DNA of 64,000 bases, taken from DATJIG01 sp050260515 (lineage in GTDB: Bacteria > Pseudomonadota > Alphaproteobacteria > SMXQ01). Location: assembly GCA_050260515.1 (NCBI GenBank), contig JBLNCI010000038.1, positions 1-64,000 on the forward strand, given 5' to 3'. The first letter of the stretch is position 1, and every line of letters begins with the position of its first letter. The translations under genes and the position numbers were made by a program. Below, piece by piece: positions 42,840 to 51,560 of the stretch. The notes under the pieces were generated by a model. That model saw only the letters and a list, made by a program, of their open reading frames with translations, made no database searches and was not told the origin of the DNA.

Positions 42840-44375
42840 TCACGCCCGCGGCGCGATGCGGCGGTAGCTCAGCGCCTCGGCGACGTGGATGCGCCTGACC
42901 TCGTCCGAGTGATCGAGATCGGCGATGGTGCGCGCGACGCGCAGCACGCGGTGATAGCCGCGCGCCGACAGCTTGAGCTTGTCCACCGCCTCGCCGAGCA
43001 GCGTGCGCCCCGCGGCCTCCGGTGCTGCGACCGATTCCAGGAGCTCGCCGTCGGCCTCGGCGTTGGTGCGGATCGGCGTCGGGCCTTGCGCGCCGTCCTG
43101 GGTGCGGCCCCGATAGCGCGCGAGCTGGCGCTCGCGCGCCTCGGCCACCCGCGCGGCGACCTGCGCCGAACCCTCAGCCGGCGGCGGCAGCGAAAGGTCG
43201 CTCGCCGACACCGCGCCGACGTCGACGTGGAGATCGATGCGGTCGAACACCGGCCCCGAGATTTTCGACTGGTACTCGGCGGCGCACTTCGGCGCGCGCC
43301 CGCAGGCGAGCGAGGGGTCGTCGAGATGGCCGCAGCGGCAGGGATTCATCGCCGCGACGAGCTGGAACCGCGCGGGATACGTGAGGTGGGCGGCGGCGCG
43401 CGCGATCACCGCGCGGCCGGTCTCGATCGGCTGGCGCAGCGCCTCCAGCGTCGACCGCGCGAACTCCGGCAGCTCGTCGAGGAACAGCACGCCGAGATGC
43501 GCGAGCGAGACCTCGCCCGGTCGCGCGCGCATGCCGCCGCCGACCAGCGCGGGCAGCGACGCCGAATGATGGGGGTCGCGGAACGGCCGCCGTCGGATGA
43601 GGCCGCCGTCGGGCAGCGTGCCGGCGAGCGAGTGGATCATGCTGACCTCGAGCGCCTCGTCGATGCCGAGCGTCGGCAGGAGACCCGGCAGGCGCTGGGC
43701 GAGCATCGATTTGCCCGATCCCGGGGGCCCGATCATCAGCAGGTTGTGTCCGCCGGCCGCGGCGATCTCGAGCGCGCGCTTCGCCGTCTCCTGGCCTTTC
43801 ACGTCGCGAAGATCGGGTGCGAGCGCGATGTCGGAGTGGAGCTTGGGATGCGGCGGGCTCGTGACCTGGGTGCCCTTGAAGTGATTGACCAGCGCGATGA
43901 GGCTGTCGGCGCCGACGATCTCGAGGCCGTCGACCCACGCCGCCTCGGGCCCGTTCGCGGCGGGACAGATCAGCGCCTTGCCGCGGGTGTGGGCGTGGAT
44001 CGCCGCGGGCAGCACGCCGGTGACCGGCGTGATGCGACCGTCGAGCGCGAGCTCGCCCAGCACCACGAAGCCCTCGAGCTCGTCGGCATCCAGCACGCCC
44101 ATGGCGGCGAGCAGGCCGAGCGCGATCGGCAGATCGAAATGGCTGCCCTCCTTGGCGACGTCGGCCGGCGCGAGGTTGACGGTGATGCGCTTCGGCGGCA
44201 GCGACAGGCCGAGCGCCACCAGCGCGGCGCGCACCCGCTCGCGGCTCTCGGCGATCGCCTTGTCGGCAAGGCCGACCACGGAGAAGGCGGGCAGACCGGC
44301 GGCGATCTGCACCTGAACGTCGATTGCGAGAACCTCGATGCCCTGGAACGCCACCGTGCTGACGCGCGCGACCAT
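42840..44375 (-). CDS. YifB/ComM-family Mg-chelatase-like AAA+ ATPase
   Basis: Product of 511 residues. The N-terminal ChlI-like domain (about 1-170, FSVVGLADKAIAESRERVRAA) is followed by an AAA+ core with Walker A GPPGSGKS (216-223) and Walker B LGVLFLDELPEF. A C-terminal Mg_chelatase_C domain has cysteines in NPCRCGH. ComM in Vibrio is a helicase that extends branch migration during natural transformation; the same may apply here but no competence genes are visible. ATG 44375 gives the standard N-terminus MVARVSTVAFQGIE. Confidence 0.93.
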   Translation of the reverse strand: MVARVSTVAFQGIEVLAIDVQVQIAAGLPAFSVVGLADKAIAESRERVRAALVALGLSLPPKRITVNLAPADVAKEGSHFDLPIALGLLAAMGVLDADELEGFVVLGELALDGRITPVTGVLPAAIHAHTRGKALICPAANGPEAAWVDGLEIVGADSLIALVNHFKGTQVTSPPHPKLHSDIALAPDLRDVKGQETAKRALEIAAAGGHNLLMIGPPGSGKSMLAQRLPGLLPTLGIDEALEVSMIHSLAGTLPDGGLIRRRPFRDPHHSASLPALVGGGMRARPGEVSLAHLGVLFLDELPEFARSTLEALRQPIETGRAVIARAAAHLTYPARFQLVAAMNPCRCGHLDDPSLACGRAPKCAAEYQSKISGPVFDRIDLHVDVGAVSASDLSLPPPAEGSAQVAARVAEARERQLARYRGRTQDGAQGPTPIRTNAEADGELLESVAAPEAAGRTLLGEAVDKLKLSARGYHRVLRVARTIADLDHSDEVRRIHVAEALSYRRIAPRA

Positions 44376-44579
44376 GCCGCTCCCCGGCGCCTGTTGACGA
44401 TGAGACGCGACGCACCTCGACCCGTCCCGCCGGCGCACACCGCGCGCGACCCGCACGGCAGATATCTGCTAAAACACAGGACGGAACTCTCGACGGGTCG
44501 CTAGATTATCCGTATACGGTGCGTTCCGTACATCCCTCAGGAGCCCGTTCGGGCGCCTCACTCTTCGAAGGATAGGAAA
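44376..44579. promoter_or_regulatory. Promoter region between yifB and the first TctC-like gene
   Basis: Divergent 204-base gap. It contains the 10-bp palindrome CCGTATACGG at 44510-44519, just after TAGATTAT, which could be a -10 element for the plus-strand transporter gene. No convincing -35 and no known operator were seen. No gene is present. Confidence 0.35.
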
Positions 44580-45587
44580 ATGCGCTTACGCGTTGCTGCC
44601 GCGGCTCTCGCGGCGATCTGCGCCGCCGCTCCGGCGTTCGCCCAGTCCGGCTCCGATTTCTACAAAGGCAAGACCGTCTATCTGTGGATCGGCGAGGCCC
44701 CCGGCGGCGATTACGACACCTGGGGCCGGCTCGTCGCCGCCCACATCAAGGATCACATTCCCGGGGAGCCGAGCATCGTCGCCCAGAACGTCGAGGGTGC
44801 CGGGGGCATGGTCGCCATCAACCGCCTCGCCAACACCGCGCCCAAGGACGGAACGGTGTTCGGCAACGTCAACCGCGGCCTGCCGTTCGAGCCGCTGCTC
44901 GGCGGCGCCGGCGCGCAGTTCGATCCGCGCAAGCTCAACTGGCTCGGCAGCCCCGAGCTCGACGTCATCGTCTGCACTGTGCGCAAGGACGCGCCCGTCC
45001 AGTCGCTGCAGGACCTGAGGACCAAGGAACTCATCGTCGGCGCCACCGGCACCGGCGCGGACTCGCTGACCTACCCGCAGTTCCTGCAGGGTCTGCTCGG
45101 GCTCAAGTTCAAGATCGTCAAAGGCTTCCCGGGATCGGGCCCGATCGTGCTCGCCGCCGAGCGCGGGGAGGTGCAGGGGCTCTGCAACTCGTATCAGTCG
45201 GTCACGCGCCAGAGCTACTACCGCGAGGGCCATCTCAACATCCTGTTCCAGGGCGCCGAGACTCCCGATCCGCGCATCAAGGACGTGCCGACGCCGTTCG
45301 ATCTCGCCACCAACGAGGACGATCGTCAGGCGCTGCGGTTGTTCCTCGACCGCGCCGCGGTCGGCCGTCCGTTCGTCGCGCCGGGCGGCGTTCCCGCCGA
45401 GCGCGTCGCGGTGCTGCGCAAGGCGTTCGACGAGACGGTGAAGGACGCGGCGTTCATCGAGGCCGCGAAGAAGGCCAAGCTCAATGTGAGCCCGATCACC
45501 GGCGACCAGATCGCCAAGGTGATCGACGAGGCCTACGGGACGCCGAAGCCGGTCATCGAGCGGACCAAGAAGCTGCTCGGCCGCTGA
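44580..45587 (+). CDS. Bug/TctC-family periplasmic solute-binding protein 1
   Basis: Product of 335 residues with a cleavable signal peptide (AAAALAAICAAAPAFAQ). It resembles the Bug receptors of tripartite tricarboxylate transporters, with NVEGAGGMVAINRLANTAPKDGT and the second-lobe VGATGTGADSLTYPQ. These bind carboxylates or similar acids in the periplasm. No TctA or TctB membrane genes are nearby, so it must share a transporter encoded elsewhere or act as a sensor. An intrinsic terminator follows. Confidence 0.85.
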   Translation: MRLRVAAAALAAICAAAPAFAQSGSDFYKGKTVYLWIGEAPGGDYDTWGRLVAAHIKDHIPGEPSIVAQNVEGAGGMVAINRLANTAPKDGTVFGNVNRGLPFEPLLGGAGAQFDPRKLNWLGSPELDVIVCTVRKDAPVQSLQDLRTKELIVGATGTGADSLTYPQFLQGLLGLKFKIVKGFPGSGPIVLAAERGEVQGLCNSYQSVTRQSYYREGHLNILFQGAETPDPRIKDVPTPFDLATNEDDRQALRLFLDRAAVGRPFVAPGGVPAERVAVLRKAFDETVKDAAFIEAAKKAKLNVSPITGDQIAKVIDEAYGTPKPVIERTKKLLGR

Positions 45588-45610
45588 TCGCGCCGAACAT
45601 GCCGCCGGAA

Positions 45611-45649
45611 AGGGGAGGTCCCAACGGTACTCCGGGGACCTCCCCTTTT
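45611..45649 (+). terminator. Rho-independent terminator after first TctC-like gene
   Basis: An 11-bp stem GGGGAGGTCCC (45612-45622) pairs with GGGACCTCCCC (45635-45645) around a 12-base loop, followed by TTTT. It lies 24 bases after the stop. Confidence 0.8.
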
Positions 45650-45733
45650 GATTCGCGCCCATTCGCGCCGCCGCTTCCGCCGCTCGCGGCGCTGCGCTAG
45701 CCTTCCCGAAAACGACAAGAGGGGAGGCGAACC

Positions 45734-46786
45734 ATGGTTCGCACCTGGTGCATCGCCGCGGCGATGGCATCGGCGATGGCGGCATCGTCCGCGGTCGCCG
45801 ACGAGACGCCGTCGTTCAAGGACAAGACGATCATGGTGGTCGTCGGCGCCGCCGCCGGGGGCTCGACCGACGCGTTCGGGCGGCTCGCGGGCAGCTACAT
45901 CGCCGACGAGCTTCCGGGAAAGCCGACCGTCGTGGTGCGCGACCAGCCGGGCGCCGGCGGAGTCGTCGCGCTCAACTCGTTCTACCGGACGGCGAAGCCC
46001 GACGGCCTGACGATCGCGACCGGTGCCGGCACGCAGTCCGATCCGCTCAACTATCGCACCGTCAACGCGGTCTACGACCTCACCAGGCTCGAATACATCG
46101 GCGGGCTCGGCCGCACCGGAACGGTCGTCGTGATCCGCAAGGACGCGCTGCCGAGGCTCCACGACAAGACCCAGCCGCCGGTGGCGATGGGCGCGCTGTC
46201 GGCGATCCGGTCCGGCATGCAGATGACGCTGTGGGGGACCGAGTACCTCGGCTGGAACGTGCGCTGGGTGACCGGCTACCCCGGCAACAGCGACATCCTG
46301 CTCGCCCTGCAGCGGCGGGAAGTCGATATGACGTCGCTCGCCACCATCGACGAGATCGAGACCCTGATGAAGACCGGCGAGTACGCAACCGTCACGCAGT
46401 CGGGCGCGCTGATCGACGGCCGGCAGGTGCCGCAGCCCGCGTACGGCGGCGCGCCGCTGCTCGGAGACCTGCTCGCGGGCAAGCTCGTCGATCCGGTCGC
46501 CCGCGAGGCGTTCGACTACTGGAAGAACACGACCCAGGTCGGCCAGTGGCTGGCGCTCCCGCCCGACACGCCGCCCGCAATCGTGCGCGCCTACCGTGAT
46601 GCGTTCCAGCGCGCGCTGAAGAACCCCGAGTTCATCGCCAGGCTGAAGCGGCTCAACGCCGACATCGTCGAGATGAGCGCCGCCGAAACCGCAGCCCTCG
46701 TCGCGCAGCTCGCCGGCACGAGCGACGCGGCGCTCGCCTACATGCAGGGGCTGCAGCGCAAGCAGGGCGTGCGCACTGTCGAATAG
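45734..46786 (+). CDS. Bug/TctC-family periplasmic solute-binding protein 2
   Basis: Product of 350 residues with a signal peptide (AAAMASAMAASSAVAD). It shares the first-lobe pattern GAAAGGSTDAFGRLAG and RDQPGAGGVVALN with the Bug family but is clearly divergent from the previous gene. Tandem, non-identical Bug proteins without transporter membrane subunits are common in genomes where this family is expanded. The substrate cannot be inferred. AGAGGGGAGG lies just before ATG 45734. Confidence 0.83.
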   Translation: MVRTWCIAAAMASAMAASSAVADETPSFKDKTIMVVVGAAAGGSTDAFGRLAGSYIADELPGKPTVVVRDQPGAGGVVALNSFYRTAKPDGLTIATGAGTQSDPLNYRTVNAVYDLTRLEYIGGLGRTGTVVVIRKDALPRLHDKTQPPVAMGALSAIRSGMQMTLWGTEYLGWNVRWVTGYPGNSDILLALQRREVDMTSLATIDEIETLMKTGEYATVTQSGALIDGRQVPQPAYGGAPLLGDLLAGKLVDPVAREAFDYWKNTTQVGQWLALPPDTPPAIVRAYRDAFQRALKNPEFIARLKRLNADIVEMSAAETAALVAQLAGTSDAALAYMQGLQRKQGVRTVE

Positions 46787-46794
46787 CGCGCGGT

Positions 46795-47973
46795 CTACTC
46801 GACCAGCGGGAAGACGAGCGTCACGCTCGTCCCCGACGTCGAGCTCACGATGTCGATGTGGCCGCTGAGCTGGGTCGCGAGCGAGCGAACGAGCCTGAGG
46901 CCCATGCTCCCCGGCCGCGGTTCACCCATCCCGGGCCCATTGTCCGACACGGTGAGGGCGGCCTCCTCGGTGTCGCTGTTGACGCGGAATTGCACGCGGA
47001 CGAAGGTGTCCGGCCGGCGACGCACGGCATGTTTGATCGCGTTGGTGACCAGCTCGTTGAGCACGAGCCCGAGCGGGACGGCGCGGTCCGGCCGCAAGTC
47101 GAGGCTTTCGATGTCGCGCTCGATCCTGAGCTCGTCGATCGTGCGCTCGATGCCCGAGCACAGCGCGTCGAGATAGACCGCGCCGTCGACGATGCTGTGT
47201 CCGCTGCGCACCGTGAGCAGATCGTGAGCGAGGCCGACGGCGCTCACGCGCTCCATCACCTCGGTGTACTCGCTGCGGACCTCGTCGCTCGTCGCCCGGC
47301 GGCTGCGCGCTGCGAGAATCGACAGGATGATCTGGAAATAATTCCGCATCCGGTGATTCTGCTCGCGCATCATCATCTCGGATTGCGAGAGCCGCCGGTT
47401 GAGGTCCTCGGTGCTGCGATCGCGCTGCTGGTGGATGAGCTTGTCGCGGATGCTCAACGCGAGGATGAGCGCGAACGCGGTGAGGAATTTCTCGTCGTCC
47501 TCGTCGAATGCATCGGGGTCTTCGGAATCCACCTCGACGACGCCCCACACCACGCCGTCGACGGCGATGGGCGCGTTCAGCAGCGACATGATGCCGTGGG
47601 CGCGGAGAAAGTCGGAGTGGCGGAAGTTCCTATCCTTGGTGAGATCGGCGATGGTCACCGTCTCGCGCGTCTGGTAGGCGCGTCCGGGCGGCGACAGCAT
47701 GTCGATGCCGAGCCGCTGATGGCCGACGACGCCCGGCTTCCATCCCTTGCCGGCGATCACCAGCAGGTCGGCCTTGTCGCTGCGGTACTGCATGACCTTG
47801 GTGTGGGCGACCCCGGTCGCCCGCGCCGCGTGCTGGCAGGCGATGTCGAGCAGCCGCTGCAGGTCGGAGGATTCGGCGGCGACGCGCGCGAAGTCGACCA
47901 GCACGGTCTGGTGACAGCGCAGCCGCTGGATCTGCTCGGAAAGGTCGCGTTTGCTGGGCGTGGAGGTCGGCAT
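46795..47973 (-). CDS. GAF-domain sensor histidine kinase (HisKA_2 type)
   Basis: Product of 392 residues from ATG 47973. A GAF domain occupies residues about 30-175 (VLVDFARVAAESSDLQRLLDIACQHA, SLLNAPIAVDGVVWGVVEVDS). The phosphoacceptor His207 is in REQNHRMRNYFQIILSIL. The ATPase has the N-box LVLNELVTNAIKHA and G-box VSDNGPGMG. There is no membrane segment, so it should sense something in the cytoplasm. No response regulator is next to it. Frames upstream to 48060 are open, but the N-terminus is poorly defined. Confidence 0.88.
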   Translation of the reverse strand: MPTSTPSKRDLSEQIQRLRCHQTVLVDFARVAAESSDLQRLLDIACQHAARATGVAHTKVMQYRSDKADLLVIAGKGWKPGVVGHQRLGIDMLSPPGRAYQTRETVTIADLTKDRNFRHSDFLRAHGIMSLLNAPIAVDGVVWGVVEVDSEDPDAFDEDDEKFLTAFALILALSIRDKLIHQQRDRSTEDLNRRLSQSEMMMREQNHRMRNYFQIILSILAARSRRATSDEVRSEYTEVMERVSAVGLAHDLLTVRSGHSIVDGAVYLDALCSGIERTIDELRIERDIESLDLRPDRAVPLGLVLNELVTNAIKHAVRRRPDTFVRVQFRVNSDTEEAALTVSDNGPGMGEPRPGSMGLRLVRSLATQLSGHIDIVSSTSGTSVTLVFPLVE

Positions 47974-48131
47974 GGCTGTTCGGACGTGAACAGCGGCCCG
48001 ACCCTTTGGTTCCGTGACGCTTCGCGCACCTCCGCCCCAGGCGCGCCAACAGCGTGTCATTCGGGCGGCGAGAACGTGACGAACGCCGTCCGGCAGTCGG
48101 CTGCCCCAGCCGACACACTCGAGCCGACCCG

Positions 48132-48542
48132 CTAGGGTGCGGCGTCGGCCAGCATCGCGTCCATTCTCGCGAACAGATTGCGGGAGAAAGTCGACTCGGC
48201 GCCCATCGCGGCGCCAAAGCGCCTCTCGTAGAGGGCCCGCACCTTAGTCGGTGGAGCGTCGGATTTCACGACCAACACACGCCCGACCTCACCCCAGCTC
48301 GTCAGGCGTGTCGGCCGGGAAAGATAAATCGCGGTTCCTTCGGGGACTTCCTCGATCTGGGAGGGCGTGATGTTCAGGAGACGGAGACCTTCGAGTGCGG
48401 CCAGCCGCGTCTTCTCGTAGGAGGCGGCGAACGAGTGTTCGTGCCCCGCGTCCATGTCCGCGTTCTTCACCATCTCATGGTTTGCGCATCCGGACAGCAG
48501 CGTCATCGTCGTTGCGATGAAGACGGTACGAACGACGGACAT
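48132..48542 (-). CDS. Small lipoprotein, unknown function
   Basis: Product of 136 residues. The signal has a lipobox LLSGCA (Cys at about residue 18). The mature part has the segments ASYEKTRLAALEGLRLLNI and the C-terminal LYERRFGAAMGAESTFSRNLFARMD. I do not recognise the family. It follows gshB by 20 bases on the same strand and may share its transcript. Confidence 0.65.
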   Translation of the reverse strand: MSVVRTVFIATTMTLLSGCANHEMVKNADMDAGHEHSFAASYEKTRLAALEGLRLLNITPSQIEEVPEGTAIYLSRPTRLTSWGEVGRVLVVKSDAPPTKVRALYERRFGAAMGAESTFSRNLFARMDAMLADAAP

Positions 48543-48562
48543 GTTCCCCCCTTTTGCATCGA

Positions 48563-49513
48563 TTATCGATTTGTTTTGAGCCGCGCCTCGATCGCGTCCC
48601 AGACCGTCGCTTCGAGCTTCGCGCCGTCGAAGCGGTCGATCTCCTGGATTCCGGTCGGCGACGTCACGTTGATCTCGGTGAGGTAGTCGCCGATGACGTC
48701 GATGCCGACGAAGACGAGTCCCATCTCGCGCAGGCTCGGCCCGATCGCGGCGCAGATCTCGCGCTCGCGCGACGTGAGTTCGCTGCGCATCGCCTTGCCG
48801 CCGACGTGAAGGTTGGCGCGGGCCTCGCCTGACGCGGGGACGCGGGTGACGGCGCCGGCGGGCTCGCCCTCGATCAGGATGATGCGCTTGTCGCCGTCGC
48901 GCACCTCGGGAAGGTATTTCTGGACGATCACCGGCTCGCGATAGAGCTGCGTGAACAGCTCGAGCAGGGCGTTGAGATTCTCGTCGCCGGGCGCGATGTG
49001 GAAGACGCCGGCGCCGCCGTTGCCGAACAGCGGCTTGAGGATGATGTCGCGGTGCTCGCGACGGAACGCGAGGATGCGGTCGCGGTCGCCGGTGATCAGC
49101 GTCGGCGGCATCAGGTCGGCGAAGTGGGTGACGAACAGTTTCTCCGGCGCGTTGCGCACGTGGACCGGATCGTTGACCACCAGCGTCCGCGGATGGACAT
49201 GCTCGAGCAGGTGCGTCGCCGTGATGTACGCCATGTCGAACGGCGGGTCCTGGCGCATGAGCACGACGTCGACGTCGGCGAGGTCGAGGATCGCGGCCTC
49301 GCCGAGGGTGAAGTGGTCGCCGTGCTTTCGCCGCACCGTCAGCGGGTGTGCCATCGCGGTCAGGCGTCCCGATTCCAGCGCCAGCGCCTGGGGCAGGTAG
49401 TGCCACAGCGTGTGGCCGCGCGCCTGGGCCTCGAGCGCGAGCACGAACGTGGAATCGGCGTCGATGTTGATGCGCTCCATCGGGTCCATCTGGAGCGCGA
49501 CCTTGAGAGTCAT
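48563..49513 (-). CDS. gshB: Glutathione synthetase
   Basis: Product of 316 residues. It joins gamma-glutamylcysteine to glycine with ATP. The N-terminus is the usual VALQMDPMERINIDADSTFVL; the ATP-grasp segments PLFGNGGAGVFHI, DKRIILIEGEPAGAVTRVP and DVIGDYLTEINVTSPTGIQEID are intact. The rsmI-yraN-...-gshB order is conserved in the class; here SirB1-like and BON genes lie between. Confidence 0.97.
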   Translation of the reverse strand: MTLKVALQMDPMERINIDADSTFVLALEAQARGHTLWHYLPQALALESGRLTAMAHPLTVRRKHGDHFTLGEAAILDLADVDVVLMRQDPPFDMAYITATHLLEHVHPRTLVVNDPVHVRNAPEKLFVTHFADLMPPTLITGDRDRILAFRREHRDIILKPLFGNGGAGVFHIAPGDENLNALLELFTQLYREPVIVQKYLPEVRDGDKRIILIEGEPAGAVTRVPASGEARANLHVGGKAMRSELTSREREICAAIGPSLREMGLVFVGIDVIGDYLTEINVTSPTGIQEIDRFDGAKLEATVWDAIEARLKTNR

Positions 49514-49586
49514 GGCGTGTTCCCCCGCATCGCGCCAACGGTTAGCACGAAGGCGGCCGCGGCGAAACCGGCGGCGCGCCTCGCGA

Positions 49587-50462
49587 TCAATGGAGGGCTT
49601 GGGCGAGCTTCGAGGCGAGCCGTTCCGCGGCGTCCCGATCGGCGGGGTCGACGGCGCGGATCGCGAAGGCGTTGAGAAGGGCCTGGGCCGCGCGGTAGCT
49701 GCCGGCGCGGGCATGCAGCAGCGCCGCCTCCCGGGCAAGCTGCCAGTTGGTCGGCGCGAGCCGCAGCATCCGGGTCGCGACGCCGGCCGCGTCCGCGAAC
49801 TTTTCCTGGGCCGCGAGCCGGGCGCGGATGTTGTTCTGCAGCCGCAGCAGCACGCTGCGGTCGCTCATCGGCGCGAGCTGGTCGGGCGACAGCTCGGCAT
49901 CCTTGCCGGCGACGACCTTGAGGAAGGCGCGCACGTCGCTGGCGCCTTCGAGGACCCGGCCGGCGAACGGATCGACCAACGCACGACTCCGCTTGCCTTC
50001 GACCGACACCAGGAAGTGGGCGGGAAAGTTCAGGCCCGTCGTTTGCCAGCCGTGGGCGCGGCCGATGTGGATGTAGAGGATGCCGAGCGACACCGGCAGG
50101 CCCTTGCGGCGATCCAGCACGCGGATCAGGTTCGCGTTCTGCAGATCGTCGTAGGTGAGGTCGTCGCCGCGGAAGCCGAAGCCCTTCGCCAGGACGTCGA
50201 CGAGCGTCCTTGCCGCCTGGTCGGCGTCGGCGCAATCCTCGAGGGCGCCCGCGGCCGCGGTCATCTCGCTCAGTTGATCGCGGTAGCGGGACAGCCCGAC
50301 GCGCGGCCGGTCGAGTGCCGCGAACAGGAGCGCCGCCTCGGCGATGTTGAAGGAATCGTCGGTGCCCAGCACGGCTTCGAGCGCGCGCTCGAGCTCGTCG
50401 GCGTCGAGCTTGGGCTCGGGTCCGGTGGCCGCGACCTCGGTGCGCTCGGTGCGCTCGGTCAT
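49587..50462 (-). CDS. SirB1-family transglutaminase-like/TPR protein
   Basis: Product of 291 residues. The N-terminal two thirds match the SirB1 transglutaminase-like family (DLTYDDLQNANLIRVLDRRKGLPVSLGILYIHIGRAHGW, LNFPAHFLV). The canonical cysteine is not obvious: the motif reads KGLPVSLG, so enzymatic activity is doubtful. The last third is TPR-like (AAQEKFADAAGVATRMLRLAPTN). The role is unknown. The start overlaps the BON-gene stop (ATGA at 50459). Confidence 0.85.
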   Translation of the reverse strand: MTERTERTEVAATGPEPKLDADELERALEAVLGTDDSFNIAEAALLFAALDRPRVGLSRYRDQLSEMTAAAGALEDCADADQAARTLVDVLAKGFGFRGDDLTYDDLQNANLIRVLDRRKGLPVSLGILYIHIGRAHGWQTTGLNFPAHFLVSVEGKRSRALVDPFAGRVLEGASDVRAFLKVVAGKDAELSPDQLAPMSDRSVLLRLQNNIRARLAAQEKFADAAGVATRMLRLAPTNWQLAREAALLHARAGSYRAAQALLNAFAIRAVDPADRDAAERLASKLAQALH

Positions 50463-51082
50463 GACTTCCGCCGTGGGTCGGTCTTGAGGATCGCGTGGTT
50501 CACGACTTTTTTCACGTAGCGGATGTTGCGCGCGTAGCCGATGACGCGGTCAAGCTCGTCCTGGGACTGGGCGATGCCCATCACGTAGACGATTCCCCGC
50601 ACCGAATCGACCGAATAGTTGACGGCGCTCACGTCGCGATCGAACAGGAGCTTCGCCTTGAGCTGCGCGGTGATGTAGGAGTCGCTCGCGAAGGTTCCGG
50701 TTCGCCCCGAGGGATCGATGATGATCTCGTTGATCACCTCGCGCACGCCAGGCTCCTTCCACGCGATCGCCACCGCCTCGTCCACCTGATCGGTGCTCGG
50801 GAGCACGCCGGTGACCAGCACCCGCCCCTCGTAGATGAACAGGTTCAACGAATGGAACATGTCGACGTTCCGATTGAGCCACGCGTAATTGATGCGGGTG
50901 GCGATCTCGGTGTCGGACACGGAACCCCGGATGCCGCGCTCCTCGGACGCGGCGACGCCCGCCGTGGCTCCGGCGCCGAGCGCGACGTCGGTGGTGGAGC
51001 ATGCGGACGCGGAGAGGGTGAGGGCGGCCGCGAGCGCGGCGAACGCGGATGACAGGAGGCGGCGACCCAGGACGTGGGGCAT
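50459..51082 (-). CDS. BON-domain lipoprotein
   Basis: Product of 207 residues. The lipoprotein signal ends LTLSASACS. Two BON domains follow (residues about 55-125 and 130-200): one around SDTEIATRINYAWLNRNVDMFHSLNLFIYEGRVLVTGVL, the other around SDSYITAQLKAKLLFDRDVSAVNYSVDSVRGIVYVMG. This is the layout of DolP (YraP), which supports outer-membrane integrity near the division site. In E. coli dolP is also close to yraN and rsmI, so it is probably the DolP counterpart. Confidence 0.9.
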   Translation of the reverse strand: MPHVLGRRLLSSAFAALAAALTLSASACSTTDVALGAGATAGVAASEERGIRGSVSDTEIATRINYAWLNRNVDMFHSLNLFIYEGRVLVTGVLPSTDQVDEAVAIAWKEPGVREVINEIIIDPSGRTGTFASDSYITAQLKAKLLFDRDVSAVNYSVDSVRGIVYVMGIAQSQDELDRVIGYARNIRYVKKVVNHAILKTDPRRKS

Positions 51083-51170
51083 GGGCGATCCCGAAGCGTG
51101 ACGTCTTCTCAAGGTGCGCCGGGAAAGAGGCGGTGGCAAGCGGACTGTGCGCGGCGACGGGCGACCGCGG

Positions 51171-51560
51171 TCACGGACGCCACGCGTCGCGGACATGACG
51201 CGGCAGGCGCCCGCTCGGCACGAGCACCGCGTCGAAGCGGACCGCCGACGAGGCAAGTCGCGGATGGGATGCCAGGTACTCCTCGGCCGCGGCGGCGATG
51301 CGCTCGCGCTGCCGCGTCGTGATCGACAGAGCCGCGTCGTCGTAGGTCGGGCGCCGCTTCACCTCGACGAAGACGACGAGGCGTCCGCGCCGGGCGATCA
51401 GGTCGACCTCGCCGCGCAGCCCGCGGAATCGGCGCGCGACGATGCGGTATCCCTTGAGGCGAAGGAGAAGCGCCGCGACCGTCTCGGCGGCGCGGCCCGC
51501 GCGCTCGTCGGCGCGGCGGACGTCGCTTCGTCCAAGGGTGGCTCGCCCGCGCGCCGTCAT
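51171..51560 (-). CDS. yraN: UPF0102 protein YraN
   Basis: Product of 129 residues. It has an endonuclease-like fold of the RecB-nuclease superfamily, with RGLRGEVDLIARRGRLVVFVEVKRR carrying the E..D...E.K metal site. Its role is not well known. The start overlaps the rsmI stop (ATGA), the standard rsmI-yraN pairing. Confidence 0.93.
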   Translation of the reverse strand: MTARGRATLGRSDVRRADERAGRAAETVAALLLRLKGYRIVARRFRGLRGEVDLIARRGRLVVFVEVKRRPTYDDAALSITTRQRERIAAAAEEYLASHPRLASSAVRFDAVLVPSGRLPRHVRDAWRP

